64,000 bases of DNA from assembly GCF_001274935.1 (NCBI RefSeq), contig NZ_LILC01000006.1, forward strand, positions 28,055-92,054, read 5' to 3'. The stretch is from Priestia koreensis. GTDB lineage: Bacteria > Bacillota > Bacilli > Bacillales > Bacillaceae_H. This document shows, piece by piece, positions 34,173 through 43,743 of the stretch. The translations under genes were made by a program, and so were the position numbers. Within the stretch, counting starts at the first letter, position 1; each line of letters opens with the position of its first letter. The notes beneath the pieces were generated by a model, which saw only the letters and a list, made by a program, of their open reading frames with translations, was not told the origin of the DNA and searched no databases.

Positions 34173-37100
34173 ATGAATATTATTGATAAATTTATAGGAG
34201 TCATGGGGGATTTATTCGCTTCGATCTTTTCGTGGATTATCGCCCCATTTACCAAGCTATCCTCCATTAAAGATTTAATCTTCGGACGAGCGGATAGCAC
34301 AAACGTTTTCTATACGTTTAGTCAGAAAGAGCTAGAAGCCATCTACACGCCTGGTATTTATATCATGACCACCTTGGCGGCCTTTGCGGTATTAGCGGGC
34401 ATTATTATATGGGGAATGAAAATAAGTTCCTCAGGTATTAATCCTTCAACGCGATCAAGTTTTATTGAATTTGTGAAAGATTTAGCCATTGTAGCGATTG
34501 TCCTCGCGAACTTAGGAGAACTATACGCGATTCTATTTCAAATTAACGGCGGAATCGTCGATGTTTTTAGCGCCGCCTATGATTCGAAAATTAAGGATAT
34601 GGCGAAGTCGATTACCAACGAACATAACGATGTCATTGGACAGCTCATTATTAACTTAACTCTATTAGGACTAAGTATCTGGGCGAACTTCTACTACATG
34701 ATGAGACGCCTTACGCTTCTACTATTAATGGTCATGGGACCGTTAATGATGGCCATGTTCCTCATTCCTCGTTTTAAGGGAATGACAGGGGCTTGGATGA
34801 AGGAGCTGGTAGGTTCCATCTTTGTGCAGAGTATACATGCGTTCGTCTTCTGGATTTTGTCTAAGATGGCGGTAGGCGAAGACGTTGTCGCTTCCGTGAT
34901 TTTGTATCTTATTTTTATTCCAGTCAGTGAATCACTTCGTGGCTTACTTGGCATGGGTGGCGGGATGCAGAGTAATTTAGGCAAAGCTGGCGCAATGGCG
35001 GGAATGTCCTCCATTATGGCGATGGCTGGCGCAGTAAAAGCGGCTCGTAGTGGATCATCCATGATGGATACGATGAGAGGAAAGATCAACCCTAAAAAAG
35101 AAGATCCAACATCCGCTTCGTCCGATTCAAACGTGCGAAACATGGAGCACAAAGATGATACCGATAAGATGCCATCTTTAAAAGCTGACAAGATGCTAGC
35201 GTTTGGTAAGAAAGGTGCGGCACTTGGAAAAGGGGCGCTTGGGGTAGCTGGTGCGCTTGCGGGTGCGCCACTAGGCGATGGAAAAGGCGCCTTTCTAGGA
35301 GCCGGAATTGGGACAGGTGTTGGGAATGCGCTTGGAGGCGCTGGTGCGCGATCAGCGTATGCGTTAGCACAAGGAATTGGGAACCGTTCTAAGAAGTTTA
35401 TAGAAGGGTACCGTAGTAATCAAGTTGCCAGTGTCGAGGATCAAATTAGTGATCAAGTAGCCGACGCGGATACGACGGCATGGGCGAATGAAAACAAAGA
35501 ACAGTTTATGAAAGATGCGAAAGCCCGTTTTCCAGACGCAAGCCCACAAGCCCTTGAACAAATGTGGGATCAGAAGGTGGCTGGTCAACGAGCGATGTTT
35601 AAAGAACAAGCGATGGCTGCCGTAAATAGTGCGAAAGCGTCAGACGGAAACATGGCGCGTGCTTCGGATCTTGCGAAAGCATCTGCGAAGGGATTAGCCA
35701 ACACATGGGCAGAGGAGAACAAGGAACGCTTCATGGAAGCTTACCGAGAAGCGAATCCTCCGAAAGAAAACATGACGCCTAAAGAAGAAACCGCCTATCA
35801 GCAACGAGCGGAACAAGCATGGAAAAGTGAAGTGGGGCGCAAGGAAAAAGAATTTGGTCAAATGGCGTCCTCCGTTGCATCTAAACTCAGTAACGGTGTG
35901 CCAAACTCCTACGTGAGTAAAGGCGACTTTGCGAGTGCCATTGCGGAAAAGGCAACGGCAATGGATAAAGCAAGCTTTAAAGAAGCCATGTTAGCCAAAA
36001 ATTCAAGTATGACGGATGATCAAATTGACGTGGAGTATCAAAAAACGGCGGGTCAACGTCAGAAGATGTTGATGGACGTAGCACAAGCAAGTGGAGAAAC
36101 CGTCAAAGCAGGTTCTCTTCATACAGGTGGTCAAGTAAACCGTGGCTACTTAGCGAATCAGCTTGCGATGATGAAAACGACTCAAGATAAGGCTGAGTTC
36201 CGAGAGAATCTAAGTGGAACGAAATCAGATGATCAAATTGAAGTGGAATGGCAAAAGACTGCATCCGATGCCTTTAAAGGTAATCTAAAGGTTATAAGCG
36301 AGAATCTAAAAAGCAATATGTCCTCGCAATTAATCAACGTTCCTTCGAGTGTCAAAGGAATCAATGCCGTTCCTAGCGTCATGAAAAACATGGCTCAAGG
36401 ATTTGTGGCGGCATCAGGCGTTCAAGAGATTAGTAAATTCGTAGGGGAAACGAAAGTGGGAGGCGCGGTGTCCAATGCGGTAGCGGGCGCTAGCGCTGGT
36501 TACACGATCACGAAGATGGATCAACTTCCCGCAGGGAATATGGTTCAAAAAGTCCAAAACGTGGCGACAGCGGTTCAACAAGGAGCGACAGCGGGCGTAT
36601 CGGCGTTCAAGAATACGATGGCTGCGCCTCATCAAGTCATTAATCCTCTTGCGAAACAAGAAGGGTTCCGCAATACCGTTTCCTTTGTGGCGGGAGTAGC
36701 GGGTGGCGTCAAAATGTATCAAACGGGCGCTAAATTAGCGATGAAGCATAATCCGTATAACCAAGCGGCCAACTTAGCGATTAAAGAAGTGAGTGACATC
36801 GCTCAAATGGCACAGACGGTATCAGGACCACAAGGGGTCAAACAAATTGCAGGAAATGCGATCCAGTTGGTAACCACGCCTGAACAGTCGTATATCCAAG
36901 TACGTGATCATTCGGGTCAAACTCAAGTGGTCTCTCGTTACGGGACAGGGAATCCAACGCTGACAAAAGGACAAGTGGCGTACCAAGATTTAACGTTACA
37001 AAACGGTATGTTAGTGAATAACACGCCGAATGGTAAGCCGGTCTCGTATACCGTAGATAGTGGCGGAAGTAAAATTCCACTGAGCTTCGTTCCGGCGATC

Positions 37101-37550
37101 AATCCGAATCAATTATTAGTGAATCAACGTCAAACGGCTCAACCCAAAGCTGAGATTCCAGCCTTTAACCAAAAGGTCGATAGTGGCTCTTATTACGTTC
37201 AAGATGTCACACAACATACACCCAAACAAGTCCGTATGGTGGTCGAACGTGATCGTAGTTACATGGTCGCTCAAAATGCACAAGGAGAAACGTATCGTAT
37301 TTCGCCTTATCAACAGGGCGATGCTCGTCTCGCACAAGGAGAGACCGTCTATACGAACTGTAAACTATCCGATAGTAAACTCATTAAAGAAGAGTCCTAC
37401 ATGAGCAAAGGGATGGGGGAAACGCCTTATGACTATACGTCTTCTGCCGATCCGAACGAGTACGTGCCGTACCAACCGAATAAGCGCTTAGCGAAGCGTA
37501 AAGAAGCCGATCGTTTCAGACAGGCTCAAGGTGTGGGAGGTAGCTGGTAA
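34173..37550 (+). CDS. VirB6/TrbL-like T4SS membrane protein, 1125 aa
   Basis: The first 265 residues hold about six membrane segments (GIYIMTTLAAFAVLAGIIIW, FVKDLAIVAIVLANLGELYA, LTLLLLMVMGPLMMAMFLIP and others), the polytopic core of the VirB6/TrbL channel. After a Gly/Met-rich hinge comes a very long soluble region of about 830 residues. It is rich in Ala, Lys, Gln and Met and includes two related units (TTAWANENKEQFMKDAKARF and ANTWAEENKERFMEAYREAN). The C-terminal end has two similar beta-like blocks (QVVSRYGTGNPTLTKGQVAY and YRISPYQQGDARLAQGETVY). It is much larger than classical VirB6. The start follows AGGAGGTGAG. Confidence 0.82.
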   Translation: MNIIDKFIGVMGDLFASIFSWIIAPFTKLSSIKDLIFGRADSTNVFYTFSQKELEAIYTPGIYIMTTLAAFAVLAGIIIWGMKISSSGINPSTRSSFIEFVKDLAIVAIVLANLGELYAILFQINGGIVDVFSAAYDSKIKDMAKSITNEHNDVIGQLIINLTLLGLSIWANFYYMMRRLTLLLLMVMGPLMMAMFLIPRFKGMTGAWMKELVGSIFVQSIHAFVFWILSKMAVGEDVVASVILYLIFIPVSESLRGLLGMGGGMQSNLGKAGAMAGMSSIMAMAGAVKAARSGSSMMDTMRGKINPKKEDPTSASSDSNVRNMEHKDDTDKMPSLKADKMLAFGKKGAALGKGALGVAGALAGAPLGDGKGAFLGAGIGTGVGNALGGAGARSAYALAQGIGNRSKKFIEGYRSNQVASVEDQISDQVADADTTAWANENKEQFMKDAKARFPDASPQALEQMWDQKVAGQRAMFKEQAMAAVNSAKASDGNMARASDLAKASAKGLANTWAEENKERFMEAYREANPPKENMTPKEETAYQQRAEQAWKSEVGRKEKEFGQMASSVASKLSNGVPNSYVSKGDFASAIAEKATAMDKASFKEAMLAKNSSMTDDQIDVEYQKTAGQRQKMLMDVAQASGETVKAGSLHTGGQVNRGYLANQLAMMKTTQDKAEFRENLSGTKSDDQIEVEWQKTASDAFKGNLKVISENLKSNMSSQLINVPSSVKGINAVPSVMKNMAQGFVAASGVQEISKFVGETKVGGAVSNAVAGASAGYTITKMDQLPAGNMVQKVQNVATAVQQGATAGVSAFKNTMAAPHQVINPLAKQEGFRNTVSFVAGVAGGVKMYQTGAKLAMKHNPYNQAANLAIKEVSDIAQMAQTVSGPQGVKQIAGNAIQLVTTPEQSYIQVRDHSGQTQVVSRYGTGNPTLTKGQVAYQDLTLQNGMLVNNTPNGKPVSYTVDSGGSKIPLSFVPAINPNQLLVNQRQTAQPKAEIPAFNQKVDSGSYYVQDVTQHTPKQVRMVVERDRSYMVAQNAQGETYRISPYQQGDARLAQGETVYTNCKLSDSKLIKEESYMSKGMGETPYDYTSSADPNEYVPYQPNKRLAKRKEADRFRQAQGVGGSW

Positions 37551-39412
37551 TGGCGTTGAATCATGAGCCTCCTGAAGATCAAGGGTCAAAAATCAAACAA
37601 CAAATTAAACAACAGATCAAACATCAAGCGTCCAAAGCCGCCCGTAAGGGAATGAAAAAGGTCGGGAAGAAAGCTGGAAAGGCTGCCGCAAAAGCGGCAG
37701 CCAAAGCCATCAAAATTATGCTTTTGGTTCTAAAAAAGATGTTGATTGCCTTTCTGTCCTTTATTGGTGTTCCGAGTACCTTTGTCACCCTTGCGATCAT
37801 CTGTATTGTCGCCGTTCTTCTTCTCGTTTCTGCCATTTTCTTCGGAGAAGGAAAAGAACTAGATGACGACCAACAGAAGCTACATGATTACATGATGGAG
37901 CAGATCACCGACCAAGTAAACACGGACAGTAACATTCAAATGAACTATCGTGTTCCAGAAGGACTTGTATCCGCGATTATTCAGATTAATGAAATGCACA
38001 AAGAGCACGAGGACTATTATGAGCTGATCGATACAACGGTCGATAAGTTAAAGCCAACCTTTACGTATGAATCCTTTGAGACAGCCGATGAAACCAAGTC
38101 TCAGACTTGTTCTTCGGCCGGTCAATGTACAGAATCCCCGTCTACGACGTCCAAGAGTTCCGTCAAGCGCTTAACAGAAGTGACCGCGTGGAACGGGAAA
38201 GCAACGTTTACATACGGGGAAGAATGGGGAACGTGGCAGAAGCATACGACAAAGAATGAAGACGGTTCGTCTTCGACGACATGGACACGGAGTAAACAAG
38301 CGGTTGTGACAGGTCAAAAACAAAAAGAGGATTACACGAAGTTAGATGAAATTTTGGATTCCTTCGGGTACAAGATGAGTGATAAAAAAATGGTAGAAGC
38401 TTTTTATGAAGCGTCTGGGGGCATCATTCATTATACGGAATGGTTGAAAAACGGCAAAGTGGCTTTTGATAATGTCGGAATTGATATTATTGGGGTGGGT
38501 TCAAACGGGAACATCGTTCCTGGTAAAGGGGTGCCTCCTCAATTCATGCCAATGTATCTCAAAGGGCAATCCACTTTTGGAACGCCGTGGTATTATATCG
38601 CGGCTGTTCACTCCATTGAAACCCAGTTTTCAACGAATGCGACTACGTCATCAGCCGGCGCCTTCGGGGTCACTCAATTCATGCCGTGTACATGGGTAGG
38701 GTGGAGTTATCCGGGCTGTAAGGGATCCAAAGGAAACGTAGTCATGCCAAAAGAGACGTACACTAATTTATCTGTGATCGCTCGATACGGTGGGTATGGG
38801 GTAGACGGAAATGGCGATGGAAAAGCTGATCCATGGAACTTAGAGGACGGAATTCTCGCAACTGCCAAGTATTTAGGGGCAAATGGAATGCCAAGTGATC
38901 CGAAAAAAGCCTTTTACACCTATAACAATGCCAACTGGTATGTGACAAAAGCGATTAACCTTGGAGAAAAGTTTAAGAATGAAGCCAAAGAGATCCCTGT
39001 AGGGGGAGGAGGAAGTAGCAGCTCCTCAGCGGTCGTCAATGCGGGATCGGTCCTCATTGGAAAGACCGTCTATGTCTTCGGGGGTGGACGAAATCAAGGG
39101 GATATTAATGCAGGGCGCTTTGACTGTAGTAGTTTCGTTCACTGGGCCTTTGCGCAAGTCGGCATTAATCTTGGCAATCGAGGATCGGTGAGTACGGAAA
39201 CGCTCAAAAATTTAGGATCGTCTGTACCTGTGAGTGATATGCAACCAGGGGACTTAGTATTCTTTGATACCTACAAGAAAGATGGGCATGTAGGAATTTA
39301 TGCAGGAAACGGGAAGTTCTTAGGGTGTCAAGGGAAGACCGGCGTAGCCATTGCCGATATGTCAAAAGGGTATTTCCAGCGAAAGTTCAATGGTCGTGTA
39401 CGACGAATTTAA
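37550..39412 (+). CDS. T4SS cell-wall hydrolase: lytic transglycosylase + NlpC/P60
   Basis: A 620-residue bifunctional peptidoglycan hydrolase of the VirB1/CwlT type. A basic Lys/Ala-rich start and one membrane span (about 60-100) anchor it. A lytic transglycosylase-like domain follows (about 320-475; Glu356 in HSIETQFS, then SSAGAFGVTQFMPCTW). The NlpC/P60 domain covers about 500-620, with Cys525 in RFDCSSF and His578 in DGHVGIY. It opens the wall locally for the transfer channel. ATG 37550 overlaps the VirB6 stop. A Ser-rich linker joins the two domains. Confidence 0.92.
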   Translation: MALNHEPPEDQGSKIKQQIKQQIKHQASKAARKGMKKVGKKAGKAAAKAAAKAIKIMLLVLKKMLIAFLSFIGVPSTFVTLAIICIVAVLLLVSAIFFGEGKELDDDQQKLHDYMMEQITDQVNTDSNIQMNYRVPEGLVSAIIQINEMHKEHEDYYELIDTTVDKLKPTFTYESFETADETKSQTCSSAGQCTESPSTTSKSSVKRLTEVTAWNGKATFTYGEEWGTWQKHTTKNEDGSSSTTWTRSKQAVVTGQKQKEDYTKLDEILDSFGYKMSDKKMVEAFYEASGGIIHYTEWLKNGKVAFDNVGIDIIGVGSNGNIVPGKGVPPQFMPMYLKGQSTFGTPWYYIAAVHSIETQFSTNATTSSAGAFGVTQFMPCTWVGWSYPGCKGSKGNVVMPKETYTNLSVIARYGGYGVDGNGDGKADPWNLEDGILATAKYLGANGMPSDPKKAFYTYNNANWYVTKAINLGEKFKNEAKEIPVGGGGSSSSSAVVNAGSVLIGKTVYVFGGGRNQGDINAGRFDCSSFVHWAFAQVGINLGNRGSVSTETLKNLGSSVPVSDMQPGDLVFFDTYKKDGHVGIYAGNGKFLGCQGKTGVAIADMSKGYFQRKFNGRVRRI

Positions 39413-39449
39413 TGAGGGGAGTATTTTATACGGTCAGCAAACAAACTTC

Positions 39450-39500
39450 AACTCAAAAAACAGCACCTTCTAATAGAAGTTACTGTTTTTTGAGTTTAAA
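39450..39500 (+). terminator. Intrinsic terminator of the T4SS operon
   Basis: AACTCAAAAAACAG (39450-39463) pairs with CTGTTTTTTGAGTT (39483-39496). It lies 38 bases after the NlpC/P60 stop. Confidence 0.75.
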
Positions 39501-39513
39501 TTCGCTCATCTGT

Positions 39514-39543
39514 AGGCTTTTAACTTAAGTTAAAAGCCTTTTA
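39514..39543 (+). terminator. Second hairpin, 26-bp perfect palindrome
   Basis: A perfect palindrome at 39514-39539 around TTAACTTAAGTTAA with AGGC/GCCT ends, followed by a short T-rich tail. It makes a tandem terminator with the previous one, or an operator for the phosphatase gene. Confidence 0.55.
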
Positions 39544-39711
39544 TATTAAAATGTATAAAAAGGTGAATAAGCTATAACTAAAAAGAGGTGACGATACACA
39601 AGGCTCCTATGGAAAAACTAGTTCCTGAAGAGATTTTATGTAAACTAATGTTGTATAGGGTATACAATGAGTATTAAAGATTAATAATATGGTTTTTAGG
39701 GGGAATAAAGG

Positions 39712-40335
39712 GTGCTGAATTTATATTTAGTTAGGCATGGCCAAACAGAATGGAACGTTCAAAAAAGGATGCAGGGATGGGAGAACTCTAATTTGACCGA
39801 ACTAGGCAAAAGAAATGCAATAGCTTTGGGAGAAAAATTGAAAGCTGTGACATTTGATGCTGTGTATACTAGTACAAGTGAAAGAACCATTGAAACAGCA
39901 AAACTTATTATTGGTAAACGGAATTTACATATTGAATCAGATAAAAATTTAAGAGAAATATTCCTTGGCGAATGGGAAGGAAAAACACATGAAGAGCTAA
40001 AGGCTTTATATCCTGAGCAGTATAATAATTTTTGGGAACAACCAGCAGATTATAAGCCATTTAATGGTGAAACCTTTGAGGAATTTAATAAGAGGGTTAT
40101 TCTTGTGTTACAGAATATTATTTCTAATCATAAGGAGGGAAATGTTCTAATTGTAAGTCATTCAGTATTTTTAAAGTCTTTAATGATGCATGTCAAAGGC
40201 AAAGAAGTTCAGGAGTTATGGACGCCACCTTATGTGCATGATACTAGTCTTACGCTATTAGAGATAAAGGACAATACATATAAGGTGGTAGTTGAAGGAG
40301 ACGTGACACATCTGGATTCTATAAAGTCTATTTAG
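39712..40335 (+). CDS. Histidine phosphatase (phosphoglycerate mutase family)
   Basis: A 207-residue enzyme with the catalytic motif LVRHGQTEWN (His9), the second-half IVSHSVFLKS with the other catalytic His, and the conserved Arg/Glu pattern (STSERTIETA, LREIFLGEWEG). This branch dephosphorylates small sugar or nucleotide phosphates or cofactor intermediates; the substrate is not clear. It starts with GTG at 39712 after GGGGGAATAAAG. Its codon use is more AT-rich than the T4SS genes before it, consistent with separate acquisition. Confidence 0.88.
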   Translation: MLNLYLVRHGQTEWNVQKRMQGWENSNLTELGKRNAIALGEKLKAVTFDAVYTSTSERTIETAKLIIGKRNLHIESDKNLREIFLGEWEGKTHEELKALYPEQYNNFWEQPADYKPFNGETFEEFNKRVILVLQNIISNHKEGNVLIVSHSVFLKSLMMHVKGKEVQELWTPPYVHDTSLTLLEIKDNTYKVVVEGDVTHLDSIKSI

Positions 40336-40458
40336 TGTTACTACCTGGAAATACGTTTTATGTGAAGTGGTATTTTCGCTGACAAGAATTTATGGATATA
40401 TTAGAAGAGTATTTCATATGAAAATATAATGATCTTGTATTGTACGACGAATGTAATG

Positions 40459-40510
40459 AAAAAAAAGCAATTATCCTTCTTAACGAATGGACGATTGCTT
40501 TCTTTTTTTC
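40459..40510. terminator. Bidirectional terminator
   Basis: AAAGCAAT pairs with ATTGCTTT, A run on the left and T run on the right. It lies between the convergent phosphatase and HNH-repeat genes. It was probably the original T4SS operon terminator before the insertion. Confidence 0.7.
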
Positions 40511-40537
40511 TTTTCGACTCTTTTTATAACATGTGAT

Positions 40538-41095
40538 CTATCTATTGAATGATAAGACAGCATTCCTTGCCAATTTCCACGAACCGAATGTACGAATAAA
40601 GGTCATCGCGCTCGGTAAGTCATGTTCTTTGGCGTAATCATTCCATTTCCCCACAGAACGAAAATGGTCCAAATGAGCACGTGCAATCGGAATTAAATCG
40701 TCTTCTGTAAATTTGCGCTTTTTCGGCCTTCCAGAAAGTTTTAAGATTTCTTCCCACGAAAAATAATTGACGAGCGTTTTATACGTCGGTAATTTGTGTT
40801 CTTTTGCGTATTCATCCCATTGGGTACGATTTTCAATATGGCTGCCGTGTTCCTTTAAGATGTTACGAATTTCTTCTTTTTTTAGCTCAATAAACGCTTC
40901 GGTTTGGCTGTAGTTAGGGTTGATCTCTAAGAGGTCTTTGACCTTTTGTACCGAGCCAAACCGATAGATATAAGAAGACATACGGGGAAGGTCATGTTTT
41001 TTAGCATAGTCATCCCATATGGTTCTGGTCGCAAAATATTTGCGGTGTTGTTTCGCAATCTCCAGTAGTTCCTGTTGTTTTTCGGTTAAGTCCAT
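40538..41095 (-). CDS. Three HNH-associated (homing endonuclease) repeats
   Basis: A 185-residue protein made of three copies of a unit of about 55-60 residues: TIWDDYAKKHDLPRMSSYIY, TQWDEYAKEHKLPTYKTLVN and GKWNDYAKEHDLPSAMTFIR, each followed by a FGS/FSW motif. This is the HNH-associated repeat found next to homing-endonuclease domains, and it probably binds DNA. No HNH or GIY-YIG catalytic domain is present. It starts ten bases inside the 3' end of the membrane protein gene upstream, so the two are coupled. A role in recognising plasmid DNA (oriT or regulation) is possible. Confidence 0.75.
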   Translation of the reverse strand: MDLTEKQQELLEIAKQHRKYFATRTIWDDYAKKHDLPRMSSYIYRFGSVQKVKDLLEINPNYSQTEAFIELKKEEIRNILKEHGSHIENRTQWDEYAKEHKLPTYKTLVNYFSWEEILKLSGRPKKRKFTEDDLIPIARAHLDHFRSVGKWNDYAKEHDLPSAMTFIRTFGSWKLARNAVLSFNR

Positions 41096-42138
41096 TCGTT
41101 TTTGTCACCTTCTTTGTGCAATGTTATGTTTGACTTCTCGTCGTTTTGGTCGCTATCGAAATAATGCCCCATGCTTTCAAAGGCTTTTTTGACAAGGATG
41201 GCTATTTCTTCAGGAGAATGTTCTTGTTGTGTTGGACGCATCATCCGAACAATCTCTGCATTAGGTGTCTTCAAACCTTCTAACGCCATGCAAACACGGC
41301 GGTAATCATCTGCGGTGACTGCTTCATCTAATTCTTTTAGCAACTGGTCTTGGTTGTTAAAGTATCTCTCCTGAATCTTAAAACAGTATAGTCGATAATA
41401 CAGGTCATCTTGAAACTTTTTATAAATTTGTTTAAATGTATGTGAATCCGATACATCGAAAAAACGCTCAAATTCATCGACGGAATCAACTTTGAACCGA
41501 TGTGTAGCTGTCTGTGAATGAAATATACTTATTTCATGTGTGGGAATTTCTTGATCTGATAGGTTAACAGCCTCTAATGGAAGGAAAGAAACTATTTCCT
41601 CTGGCAGAGGATCAGCACCGAATTTAGGCTTTGGAAGAATAACATATAATTCTCCGTCTGCTTTTTCCCCAAGGACAAATGTGTAGTCACCTTCCGTTGG
41701 TAATTTGTAAATACGATCACTGGCATCTTCATTTGAAATTTGAATCGCTTCATTTCTAAGAACTGTTTTCATATGTTTGTGATACAGGTTTTTGTTTTGA
41801 TAGAGATCTTTCATAATGTCGTCCATAGATAGGTAGGATTCGTCTGGCAGGAATGTTCGCTTATACCAGTTGACAATCCATTGAAGAACGATCGAGATGA
41901 ACGCGATTCCTAAGAAGCCACCTACTACTATGAGTGTCCAAAACAACACAGTATGAAAGTGAGTGACCGAGTAGACGATCCCTGCGACGAACAGGACAGC
42001 AAGAATAACCTTCCTCATATACCATATCCCTAAAAGCCCACCTAGCAAAGCTAGAGTTCCAAGTACACCAAAATGGTAACGGTGAATCATATGGATGATT
42101 CCTGAAATCACAAGGCAACTAATAATAAATTTACGCAT
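41086..42138 (-). CDS. Membrane protein of the conjugation region
   Basis: A 350-residue protein with three or four closely spaced N-terminal membrane segments (about 5-95; HFGVLGTLALLGGLLGIWYM, KVILAVLFVAGIVYSVTHFH, LFWTLIVVGGFLGIAFI) and a soluble acidic C-terminal domain of about 250 residues with no recognised family. I prefer ATG 42138, nine bases after GGGAA, over GTG 42147. It is co-transcribed with the HNH-repeat gene. In plasmids such proteins often act in exclusion or channel assembly, but nothing here proves it. Confidence 0.65.
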   Translation of the reverse strand: MRKFIISCLVISGIIHMIHRYHFGVLGTLALLGGLLGIWYMRKVILAVLFVAGIVYSVTHFHTVLFWTLIVVGGFLGIAFISIVLQWIVNWYKRTFLPDESYLSMDDIMKDLYQNKNLYHKHMKTVLRNEAIQISNEDASDRIYKLPTEGDYTFVLGEKADGELYVILPKPKFGADPLPEEIVSFLPLEAVNLSDQEIPTHEISIFHSQTATHRFKVDSVDEFERFFDVSDSHTFKQIYKKFQDDLYYRLYCFKIQERYFNNQDQLLKELDEAVTADDYRRVCMALEGLKTPNAEIVRMMRPTQQEHSPEEIAILVKKAFESMGHYFDSDQNDEKSNITLHKEGDKNEWT

Positions 42139-42302
42139 CAAACTCACTTCCCTTACTGTTTTTTTATAACTTTTTCATTTATTATAACATTATTTTCACT
42201 TTATGTTAATATATACATAAGAAATATTTTCCTTTATTTTTGGATCTTCTATTAAAATAAAGGAAGAAGAGTCAATATGACCAATGGAGAGGGGAAAAGA
42301 AC

Positions 42303-43322
42303 ATGAAAAAATGGACAAAGTGGGGAGTAGGAGCGCTTATGACGGTAAGTGTTCTGATAGGAAGCGGTCAACCTTCATCAGCTGCAGAAACGTCTACGGA
42401 TACATACAAGGATTATCGTGCAAATGCCTATTGGTCCGAAGCCATGAAGTGGGGAATTGAGAAGGGCATCACAGAAGGATACAAGACAAGTGAAGGAATG
42501 CTTCTAAAGCCCGATCTTAGCATCACAGAGGCGCAATACTTGGCGTTCTTAATTCGTTATTTAGATAAAGAGGAATTAGCCCAAACAACGTCTAGTAGCC
42601 CGAATTGGAGTTCCAGCGTCTATAAGTTAGCTCAAAAATACAACCTATCGTATCAATTAGACAAAAAAGCACAGTCTCTTTCGATCACACGTGGAAAGGT
42701 TGCAACGATTCTCGCGGAAGTTATGACGAAAAAGAGACTAAGCAAGGAAGAAGCCGTCCAGTGGATGTACGATCAGCATATCACGGTGGGATATGGCAGC
42801 CAGCCGACTTATGACTCGTTCCAACCCAATACGCCGATTTCACGTGGGCAGATTATGACGTTCTTATATCGATTGGATCAGCAACCGATTGAGAAGTCCA
42901 TTGGGCTTGTATTAGACTTAACCCTCCAACAAGAGGAGCAACAGGTAGGGGATATGGTCAACAGCGAACGAGCGAAAGCAGGAGAGAAAGCGTTAAGTAT
43001 TGATCCTGTGCTAAGTGCGATCGCGCGTATTAAAGCGCAAGACATGGCGCTCAATGGGTACTTTGCTCATCTATCCCCCACGTATGGGAAAGTGGATGAA
43101 CTAATTAAGATGGGGAACGTGCCCTATTTCAGTAGAGGAATGTATGGGGAGAACATCGCACTCGGATATCATACGGCTGAAAGCGTGATGGATGGCTGGA
43201 TGAATAGCCCAAGTCATCATGACAATATTATGGATCATGACTACTCGCATATCGGCATTGGTTTGATTGAATGGAATGGTCGTAAATACTGGGTGCAGGA
43301 GTTCTTCGGTCGTACGTGGTGA
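42303..43322 (+). CDS. Secreted SLH-like and CAP (SCP/YkwD) domain protein
   Basis: A 339-residue exported protein with signal peptide 1-27 (GALMTVSVLIGSGQPSSAAE). Two or three SLH-like units follow (ANAYWSEAMKWGIEKGITEG; DSFQPNTPISRGQIMTFLYR), which bind cell-wall polymers. A C-terminal CAP domain covers about 215-339 (VNSERAKAGEKALSIDPVLS, GYFAHLSP, YGENIALGY, WMNSPSHHDNIM) with the conserved His/Glu cavity residues. YkwD-like CAP proteins are common in Bacillus. It may act on the surface during mating or sporulation. The start follows GGAGAGGGG. Confidence 0.85.
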   Translation: MKKWTKWGVGALMTVSVLIGSGQPSSAAETSTDTYKDYRANAYWSEAMKWGIEKGITEGYKTSEGMLLKPDLSITEAQYLAFLIRYLDKEELAQTTSSSPNWSSSVYKLAQKYNLSYQLDKKAQSLSITRGKVATILAEVMTKKRLSKEEAVQWMYDQHITVGYGSQPTYDSFQPNTPISRGQIMTFLYRLDQQPIEKSIGLVLDLTLQQEEQQVGDMVNSERAKAGEKALSIDPVLSAIARIKAQDMALNGYFAHLSPTYGKVDELIKMGNVPYFSRGMYGENIALGYHTAESVMDGWMNSPSHHDNIMDHDYSHIGIGLIEWNGRKYWVQEFFGRTW

Positions 43323-43368
43323 TAGACAAATTACCATATAGAGTTATATGTAATGTATTGTCTTTTTT

Positions 43369-43405
43369 GCGAGCAAGAGTATAAATTATTCTTGCTCGTA
43401 TTTTA
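43369..43405. terminator. Bidirectional terminator
   Basis: GCGAGCAAGA pairs with TCTTGCTCG, T-rich on both sides. It lies between convergent genes. Confidence 0.75.
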
Positions 43406-43407
43406 TA

Positions 43408-43743
43408 TTATTTGATTCGTCTGAAAGTATCTGTATCAGTTCTACTATGATAAAGAACAGCCATTGCAGCACTAGATTTTAAGTTGTGATAAGGATCATT
43501 TGTATTATTTATTATTCTATTGCAATTATTAATCATATAACGTAAGGCATTATGACTATCTTCAAGTGTTAAAGTCTTTACCCAACCTGGATCAGTAACA
43601 TCTACATCAAACAGTTGATCTTCATTCACAATGGCTGTTTTACATCCGTAACAGCGCGCTTCCCCATCTGCTTCATAAATGTTCGTTGACTGGCACTCTT
43701 TGCAAGCAACTAATATAGGAAATCGCCTTTCAAGTGATACCAT
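43408..43743 (-). CDS. Zinc-ribbon hypothetical protein
   Basis: A 111-residue protein with an N-terminal zinc ribbon (CKECQSTNIYEADGEARC, then GC, a CxxC-x(14)-CxxC arrangement) and a helical C-terminal part (SHNALRYMINNCNRIINNTN). The start follows AAAGGAG by 11 bases. No function can be assigned. The 297 bases upstream show no gene. Confidence 0.6.
   Translation of the reverse strand: MVSLERRFPILVACKECQSTNIYEADGEARCYGCKTAIVNEDQLFDVDVTDPGWVKTLTLEDSHNALRYMINNCNRIINNTNDPYHNLKSSAAMAVLYHSRTDTDTFRRIK

Larger units (their letters stand above)
39397..40459. repeat. 19-bp near-direct repeat flanking the phosphatase insert
   Basis: TGTACGACGAATTTAATGA (39397-39415), the end of the NlpC/P60 gene, recurs at 40441-40459 with one change (TTT to TGT), directly before a terminator. 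The 1.03 kb between the copies holds only the histidine phosphatase gene and two terminators. This suggests an insertion at the end of the operon. Confidence 0.6.
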
